Below, piece after piece: positions 58,994-64,000 of a DNA stretch of 64,000 nt. Location of the stretch: contig NZ_BMNE01000014.1 of the NCBI RefSeq assembly GCF_014646295.1, positions 1 through 64,000 on the forward strand. The letters run 5' to 3'. The DNA is from Nocardia rhizosphaerihabitans. GTDB taxonomy: Bacteria > Actinomycetota > Actinomycetes > Mycobacteriales > Mycobacteriaceae. Position 1 is the stretch's first letter; every line of letters starts with the position of its first letter. The notes beneath the pieces are model-generated. The model saw only the letters and a program-made list of their open reading frames with translations. It did not search any database and had not been told where the DNA came from. The position numbers and the translations under genes were made by a program.

Positions 58994-60165
58994 TCAGTGC
59001 TGGCTCAGTCGTTCACCGGTAGCCGTTGGCCGGCGACCCGCCCACGTCGGAGTGGTTCGGTAGGTGGAGGAGAGCTGCCGACCGTGGTCGTTGTTGGGTT
59101 GTCCTAGCTTGGATTCGCAGCTGCGATTCCCGCACTTGTGGATGGGCGTATCTTCCGGCGTACCGGGCACGCTCCCCAATAGACCCCGCAACGTGTGAGG
59201 GAAACCGGAGCAAGGTCCATCTCCGGCCTCGCTGCGCGTGTGCCCATGTGCGTGGGAGTCCGAGTCCCCCTGCATACAGACACCCGCTACGACGATCTTG
59301 CTTCCTGCCGTCGCTCCCGCCAGCACTTGCGCCATGACGCCTGGCACGCCGACGCATTCGAAGATGGTCTGCGGACGGAAGGCTCCTGGGACCATCGGGT
59401 TCTGGGGCCCCAGAAGTACCGGATCGTCGGTCTGGGCTGCCTCTCGCCAGGCGTCGTAGGGCGAGATCACACGGGGGTCGACCACGACGTCAGTTCCCAT
59501 GGCTGTTGCCAAGGATCGGCGTGCGGGCGAGAAGTCGGCAGCGACGATCGGGCCGTAGCCTCGCATCTTCAGGACAGCGATAATGGCAAGTCCGACAGGT
59601 CCGCAGCCGATCACCAGCGGAACGACGTTGGGCGCCAGTCCTCCACGGGTGACCGCGTGGAGGGCGACGGTCATGGGCTCGGCGAGGGCGGCGATCTCGT
59701 CAGAGACGTTCTCCAGGACCGGAAACATCAGATCCTCGGATAGGAGCATGTACTCCGCGTAGCCGCCGGGGGTCTCGGGACCGGCGTAGCCGATCAACCG
59801 CATGGGGTCGCGCAATAGAAGCCCCGGGGAAGCGACGCGCGTGCCTGGGGGCAGCGTTGCTCGGCTTGAGGGGCCGTAGGAGACGACCTCCGCACAGAAC
59901 TCGTGGCCCATCACGATGGGCGCGTTGACGTCGAACAGCTCCGTGCCGGTGGCCATCTTGGTCGCTGCGAGAAGCTCGGCGGTGTGCGTGCGACAGTGGA
60001 GGTCGCTGCCGCAGATGCCGGCGGCGAGCACCCGGACCAGCGCCTCGTTGGGACCCGGCTCTGGGATGGGGAGCGTTTGCAGGTGGAGCTGGCCATCCAG
60101 CAGAACAACCGCCTACATGGTTGTTCCAAGGGCAGGCTCGGCGGCCTGGGTCACGTCAGTCATCA
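58994..60165 (-). pseudogene. Zinc-type alcohol dehydrogenase (MDR), broken
   Basis: The minus strand encodes an MDR alcohol dehydrogenase (GICGSDLHCRTHT, IVMGHEFCAEVVSYG, VPLVIGCGPVGLAIIAVLKM, then GSKIVVAGVCMQ). Reading from ATG 60165 (MTDVTQAAEPALGTTM) the frame hits TAG at 60115-60117 before AVVLLDGQLHLQTLPIPEPG. A GTG at 60031 would start without the first catalytic-domain strands. After about 59270 the C-terminal end no longer resembles the family, and the last 90 residues read as unrelated sequence. The ancestral enzyme probably oxidised an alicyclic or side-chain alcohol ahead of the Baeyer-Villiger monooxygenase. Confidence 0.72.
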
Positions 60166-60279
60166 TTTACCTCAGCCGGTTCTGGCCCGCTACTGCGAGC
60201 ACGATTGTGTGTCGATCGTCTCAACCAAAGCGTGGCGCCAACTTGCCTTCAGGCGACATGTACTTGACACTTGACGACT

Positions 60280-61308
60280 ATGACCTACCTCACCCGAGGA
60301 ACGGTGATCTCTGGCGCTGGTGCGCTCATTGATGAACTGGGTGGCGACTCAGTCGAACTGCTCGGCGCGCACGGAATCGATCCCCGATCCATCGAGAGCG
60401 TCGATCACTACGTGCGCTACGAGGCTGCTGCGGCCGTGCTCGGGCACGCCGCCAGGGTGCTCGAGGCTCCAGATTTCGGGCTCCGGTTGGGCGGGCGACA
60501 GGGCATCGGATCGCTAGGTCCCCTGGGAGTGATTCTGCGCAATTCCGAAACTGTGGGGGATGCCGTGCTCGGGGTCTGCCGATTCATCCGCAACCTCGCG
60601 CCAGCCGATACCGCCCACCTGAGCCAAGCATCAGGGTCGGCGGTCTTCACCTACTCGACAATCTTGTCCAACGATTGCGACCGACGTCAGATGATGGAGA
60701 AGGCCCAGGCGCTGGCGCTGCATGCCTTGCGGGTCATGGTCGGTCCGGCGTTTACGCCACGGCGGGTGACGTTCGAGCATGACCGGCTCGCATCGGTGGC
60801 CACGTACCTCGAGGTGTTCGGCTGTGCCGTGGAGTTCGGCCAGGACCGGAATGCTATCTATCTCGCGCCGAGCGACCTCTCGCGCCCACTCGTCGACCGG
60901 GACGCGACGGCCCTCGCGCTCGCGGAGGACTATCTGAGCAGGATCCGTCCGGAAGTCGCGATAGCCGAGCATGTCCGCGATGTCACTCGTCGGCTGCTGC
61001 TGGTCGGCCAGGCCACCCTTCCCCAGGTTTCACGTGCCGTCTTGGTGCACGAGCGAACTCTCCAACGCGAACTCGCTGCCCAGGCAACCAGCTTCGAGGA
61101 GATCCTCGATGAGTTGCGGCGCGCGATGGCGTGGGAACTTGCCGCCACGGGCATGCAAGCCTCGCAGATCTCACGCGCCCTCGGCTATGCCGAGCAGAGC
61201 AGCTTCACCCGAGCTTGCCGTCGCTGGTTCAACGAGTCCCCCCGGGCCCTCCTGGCCCGCCGGCGAGGGCAGCGGCCGGAGGCTCCGGCGGAGATACCTC
61301 GGAAGTGA
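60280..61308 (+). CDS. AraC-family transcriptional regulator
   Basis: About 342 residues. An N-terminal effector domain of the arabinose-binding/OruR type (residues about 15-200) is followed by a C-terminal double helix-turn-helix (LVHERTLQRELAAQATSFEE; ISRALGYAEQSSFTRACRRW then FNESPRALL). ATG 60280 is preferred over a TTG nine bases upstream. It is divergent from the broken alcohol dehydrogenase and precedes a dehydrogenase and a Baeyer-Villiger monooxygenase, like ChnR-type activators of cyclic alcohol/ketone pathways. Confidence 0.88.
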   Translation: MTYLTRGTVISGAGALIDELGGDSVELLGAHGIDPRSIESVDHYVRYEAAAAVLGHAARVLEAPDFGLRLGGRQGIGSLGPLGVILRNSETVGDAVLGVCRFIRNLAPADTAHLSQASGSAVFTYSTILSNDCDRRQMMEKAQALALHALRVMVGPAFTPRRVTFEHDRLASVATYLEVFGCAVEFGQDRNAIYLAPSDLSRPLVDRDATALALAEDYLSRIRPEVAIAEHVRDVTRRLLLVGQATLPQVSRAVLVHERTLQRELAAQATSFEEILDELRRAMAWELAATGMQASQISRALGYAEQSSFTRACRRWFNESPRALLARRRGQRPEAPAEIPRK

Positions 61309-61446
61309 TGCGCATCACGGAGTGTCGTGAAATGACAACTCTGTGTCACCCAAAGGCAAGTATCGGACCGCGTTGATCTGCGACCTTTGTGATGCGTGGC
61401 CATCTATGACACGCATCACAACACTGAGGCAGATGGGTGAGAAACC

Positions 61447-62394
61447 ATGTCGGATATCAGCCGGGTCACCGTGCTCGGGGCCGGGGTGCTGGGCGGACAG
61501 ATCGCCTGGCACAGCGCTTTCAAGGGAAAGACCGTAGTTGTGTACGACGTTGCGGCAGACGCGATCGCGCGAGCGCAGACGACTCACCGCACCTACGCCG
61601 GGATTTATCTCGCCGAAGTCGGTGCGAGCGAAGTCGATATCGCTGCAACATGGACCCGACTCAGCTACTCCACCGACCTCGCCGAGGCGGTTGCCGACGT
61701 GGACCTTGTGATCGAGGCCGTGCCGGAGGTCCCTGGCATCAAGACCTCGGTCTACAAGGAACTCGCCGACCTCCTGCCAGCACACACTCTGATCGCCACG
61801 AATAGCTCCACCTTCCTGCCGCGGGACTTCGCAGCGGCAACGGGTCGCCCCGAGAAGTTCTGTGCCCTCCACTTCGCCAACATGATCTGGGCGATGAACC
61901 TCGCCGAGGTCATGGCACACCCCGGCACCGCGCGAGACACGCTCAGCGAGATCACGGAGTTCGCGATCGAGATCGGGATGGTGCCGATCCCGGTGCGCAA
62001 GGAAAACAATGGCTACGTCATCAACGCCTGGGTCGTACCACTGCTGAACGCGGCACAGACTCTGGTCACCAACGGGATCGCCTTGCCGGAAGACATCGAC
62101 CGGACTTTCATGGTCAACGGTGCGCGGTTCGGCCCGATGGGCATGTTCGACATCATTGGGATGAAGACGGTCTACGACGTGCTCGCCTACTGGGGAGCAA
62201 AGTCAGGTGACGCCCAGATGGGCGCGAACGCTGCCTTCATCAAGGAGCGCTTCCTCGATCGAGGGAAGCTCGGCCTAGCCACTGGATCGGGTTACTACAC
62301 CTACCCAGATCCCCGGCATCAGCGCGCCGATTTTCTCGCCATCCCCGACGTCACCGCGGTCCCCGACCTCGTGGATCAGATTGTGCCCTCCTGA
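61447..62394 (+). CDS. 3-hydroxyacyl-CoA dehydrogenase family protein
   Basis: A 315-residue NAD-dependent 3-hydroxyacyl-CoA dehydrogenase-like protein. The Rossmann start is VTVLGAGVLGGQIAWHSAF, the catalytic region FCALHFANMIWAMNLAEVM contains the histidine, and the C-terminal helical domain contains NNGYVINAWVVPLLNAAQTL and DRTFMVNGARFGPMGMFDII. It would oxidise a 3-hydroxyacyl-CoA or hydroxy-acid to the oxo form. It lies 56 bases before the monooxygenase on the same strand and is probably co-regulated by the AraC protein. Confidence 0.87.
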   Translation: MSDISRVTVLGAGVLGGQIAWHSAFKGKTVVVYDVAADAIARAQTTHRTYAGIYLAEVGASEVDIAATWTRLSYSTDLAEAVADVDLVIEAVPEVPGIKTSVYKELADLLPAHTLIATNSSTFLPRDFAAATGRPEKFCALHFANMIWAMNLAEVMAHPGTARDTLSEITEFAIEIGMVPIPVRKENNGYVINAWVVPLLNAAQTLVTNGIALPEDIDRTFMVNGARFGPMGMFDIIGMKTVYDVLAYWGAKSGDAQMGANAAFIKERFLDRGKLGLATGSGYYTYPDPRHQRADFLAIPDVTAVPDLVDQIVPS

Positions 62395-62450
62395 CGCCCT
62401 CCACGCGCACGCCCCGACTAGACACACTCCCCGAACGTCAAGGATTTGTC

Positions 62451-64000
62451 ATGGCTACCTCAATCGCGCCCGCCGCAGCGACCACCTTCGAGCACGTCGA
62501 CGTGCTCGTCGTCGGCGCCGGAATTTCCGGAATCAGCACTGCCTACCACCTCAAGCACCAGCAACCGGGGCGCACCTTCGCGATTGTCGAAGCTCGCAAC
62601 AGCCTCGGCGGTACCTGGGACCTCTTCAGATACCCGGGCCTTCGCTCGGACTCAGACCTGCAGACCTTCGGGTTCGGGTTCAAGCCCTGGCGCGGCGACA
62701 ACGCAATCGCCGATGCGCACGAAATCGTCGACTATCTGCAGGAAACCCTCGAGGAGAATGACCTCGCCCGGCACCTGCATCTGGGCCACAAGGTTTCGAA
62801 GGCCGACTTCTCCAGCGCGGACCAGCGCTGGCTGGTCACCCTCGAGCGAGCCTGCGACGGTGCCCAGTTCGACGTCACCGCCGGCATGCTGTTTTCAGCC
62901 GCGGGTTATTACGACTACGACCAGGGCTACTCACCGCAGTTCGTGGGCCGCGAAGACTTCGGTGGACAGATCATCCATCCACAGCACTGGCCCGACGACC
63001 TGGATTACTCGGGCAAGAACGTTGTCGTGATCGGCAGCGGTGCTACCGCTGTCACCATCGTCCCCAACATCGCAGCTGCCGCCGGGCACGTCACCATGCT
63101 CCAGCGCTCCCCGTCCTACGTCCTTCCCATCCCGCGCCAGGACCCGATCGCGAACACGCTGCGCCGGCTGCTGCCGGAGAAGATCGCCTATTCCCTCACC
63201 AGGGGGATCAATATCCGAAAGGCCAACCTCCTCTACAAGGGAAGCCAGCGGTTCCCCAAGCAGATGCGGGCACTCGTGCGGAAGGTCAACACCGCAGCCC
63301 TGCCGGAGGGCTACGACGTCGACACCCACTTCAGTCCGGCCTACAACCCGTGGGACCAGCGCATGTGCATGGTCCCCGACGGCGACTTGTTCAAGGCAAT
63401 TTCCGACGGGCGCGCCTCAGTTGCGACCGACGAGATCGTTCGCTTCACCAAGTCGGGCATCCTCCTCGAGTCTGGGGAGGAGTTGGCAGCCGACATCGTC
63501 GTCACAGCGACAGGACTCAACATGGTGCCCTTCGGGAAGATCGCTCTTGCTGTCGACGGCGCCCAGATCGAACTTCCCGACCACGTCGTCTACAAGACCC
63601 TGATGCTCAGCGACGTCCCCAACTTCGCCTTCACCGTCGGCTATGTAAACAACTCCTGGACGCTCAAGGCGGATCTCGTCGCGCAGTGGTTCTGTCGCCT
63701 CCTCGCGCACATGGACCAGAACGGCTACTCCACCGTCACCCCGGTGGTCGCCCAGGCCTCGATGCCGTTGAGTGACTACATCGCGATGGATACCGGTTAC
63801 ATCAACCGCGGAATGCCCCTGTTCCCCAAGCAGGGCGACAGCGGACCTTGGCTGGCCCCGCAAGACTTCAACCGTGACCGCGTCGTCTTGGGCAAGGACC
63901 CCATCGAGGACCCCGAGCTCCGCTTCTCCTTCGCAGAACTGCCGCAGACAGACCTGCATGACGTGGCCGCCCCCGTCGTCGGCGCCGGTGTGGCCAAATG
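62451..64000 (+). CDS. Baeyer-Villiger flavin monooxygenase (EthA-like), 3' end beyond window
   Basis: An open frame of 516 codons from ATG 62451 to the window edge with no stop. It has the FAD site VVGAGISGISTAYHL (about 20-34), the Baeyer-Villiger fingerprint FGGQIIHPQHWP at 170-181 (F-x-G-x3-H-x3-W-P), and the NADPH site VVVIGSGATAVTIVP. It would insert oxygen next to a ketone to give an ester or lactone, using NADPH and O2. Family members are 490-540 residues, so little is missing. It fits a route of alcohol to ketone to lactone with the neighbouring dehydrogenases. Confidence 0.9.
   Translation, partial: MATSIAPAAATTFEHVDVLVVGAGISGISTAYHLKHQQPGRTFAIVEARNSLGGTWDLFRYPGLRSDSDLQTFGFGFKPWRGDNAIADAHEIVDYLQETLEENDLARHLHLGHKVSKADFSSADQRWLVTLERACDGAQFDVTAGMLFSAAGYYDYDQGYSPQFVGREDFGGQIIHPQHWPDDLDYSGKNVVVIGSGATAVTIVPNIAAAAGHVTMLQRSPSYVLPIPRQDPIANTLRRLLPEKIAYSLTRGINIRKANLLYKGSQRFPKQMRALVRKVNTAALPEGYDVDTHFSPAYNPWDQRMCMVPDGDLFKAISDGRASVATDEIVRFTKSGILLESGEELAADIVVTATGLNMVPFGKIALAVDGAQIELPDHVVYKTLMLSDVPNFAFTVGYVNNSWTLKADLVAQWFCRLLAHMDQNGYSTVTPVVAQASMPLSDYIAMDTGYINRGMPLFPKQGDSGPWLAPQDFNRDRVVLGKDPIEDPELRFSFAELPQTDLHDVAAPVVGAGVAK

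Noticed and set aside
1..64000. CRISPR array or other regularly spaced repeats
   Set aside because: No regularly spaced direct repeats were seen; the only repeated sequences are IS copies, short operators and homopolymers.

Overview
The window reads as high-G+C actinobacterial DNA, most likely Nocardia or Rhodococcus. The basis is strong GC-ending codon use, frequent GTG starts, GTGA/ATGA stop-start overlaps, an Lsr2-type nucleoid protein, a DUF6283 protein and the 3' end of an actinobacterial-type tRNA-Pro. It is mainly a catabolic supercluster for aromatic compounds (about 6-50 kb), framed by insertion sequences and decaying accessory DNA.

Left margin (1-6 kb): the end of one IS5-family element, two unrecognised genes (the larger with a PD-(D/E)XK nuclease signature), an intact second IS5 copy, relics of WD40-repeat and other genes, a beta-propeller-like gene, and fragments of a serine hydrolase, an FAD oxidoreductase and an acyl-CoA ligase. 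A TetR module follows (6-15 kb): acyl-CoA ligase and FAH-family enzyme leftwards, TetR, then a VOC dioxygenase, a class A flavin hydroxylase and a fused indolepyruvate:ferredoxin oxidoreductase-type enzyme rightwards. Two pairs of 21-bp palindromes, CTCTTGA-N7-TCAAGAG, flank tetR. An MFS exporter/MerR pair, an alpha/beta hydrolase and an amidase lie at 15-19.4 kb.

Core (19.6-50 kb): a UbiD / PNPOx-like / UbiX decarboxylase operon; a Rieske dioxygenase alpha/beta operon with a dihydrodiol-dehydrogenase-type SDR and a LysR regulator; a large kinase/ATPase/TPR/LuxR regulator; a lower-pathway operon (hydratase, acylating acetaldehyde dehydrogenase, hydroxy-oxovalerate aldolase, plus nitrilase-like, old-yellow-enzyme and DUF2848 proteins) behind an IclR regulator; and a long rightward operon. 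That operon carries two C-C or ester hydrolases, a C15-peptidase-like protein, two extradiol dioxygenases, ferredoxin reductase, Rieske ferredoxin, a second Rieske alpha/beta pair and an HsaA-like hydroxylase with an FMN reductase. A third Rieske pair and an SDR follow at 47-50 kb. Together these give ring activation, dihydrodiol rearomatisation or direct hydroxylation, meta-cleavage, C-C hydrolysis and conversion of the C5 fragment to pyruvate and acetyl-CoA. Only one ferredoxin/reductase pair is visible for three terminal oxygenases. The substrate cannot be read from sequence.

Right margin (50-64 kb): small overlapping unknown genes, lsr2, an SMI1/KNR4-like remnant, DUF6283, a degraded IS3-family element, then a compositionally different patch with a second HsaA-like hydroxylase, a decayed flavin reductase and an amidohydrolase. 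A third, frameshifted IS5 copy, a tRNA-Pro 3' fragment with a terminator, and a separate block follow. That block holds a broken zinc alcohol dehydrogenase, an AraC regulator, a 3-hydroxyacyl-CoA dehydrogenase and a Baeyer-Villiger monooxygenase, resembling alicyclic alcohol/ketone clusters. The last gene runs off the window.
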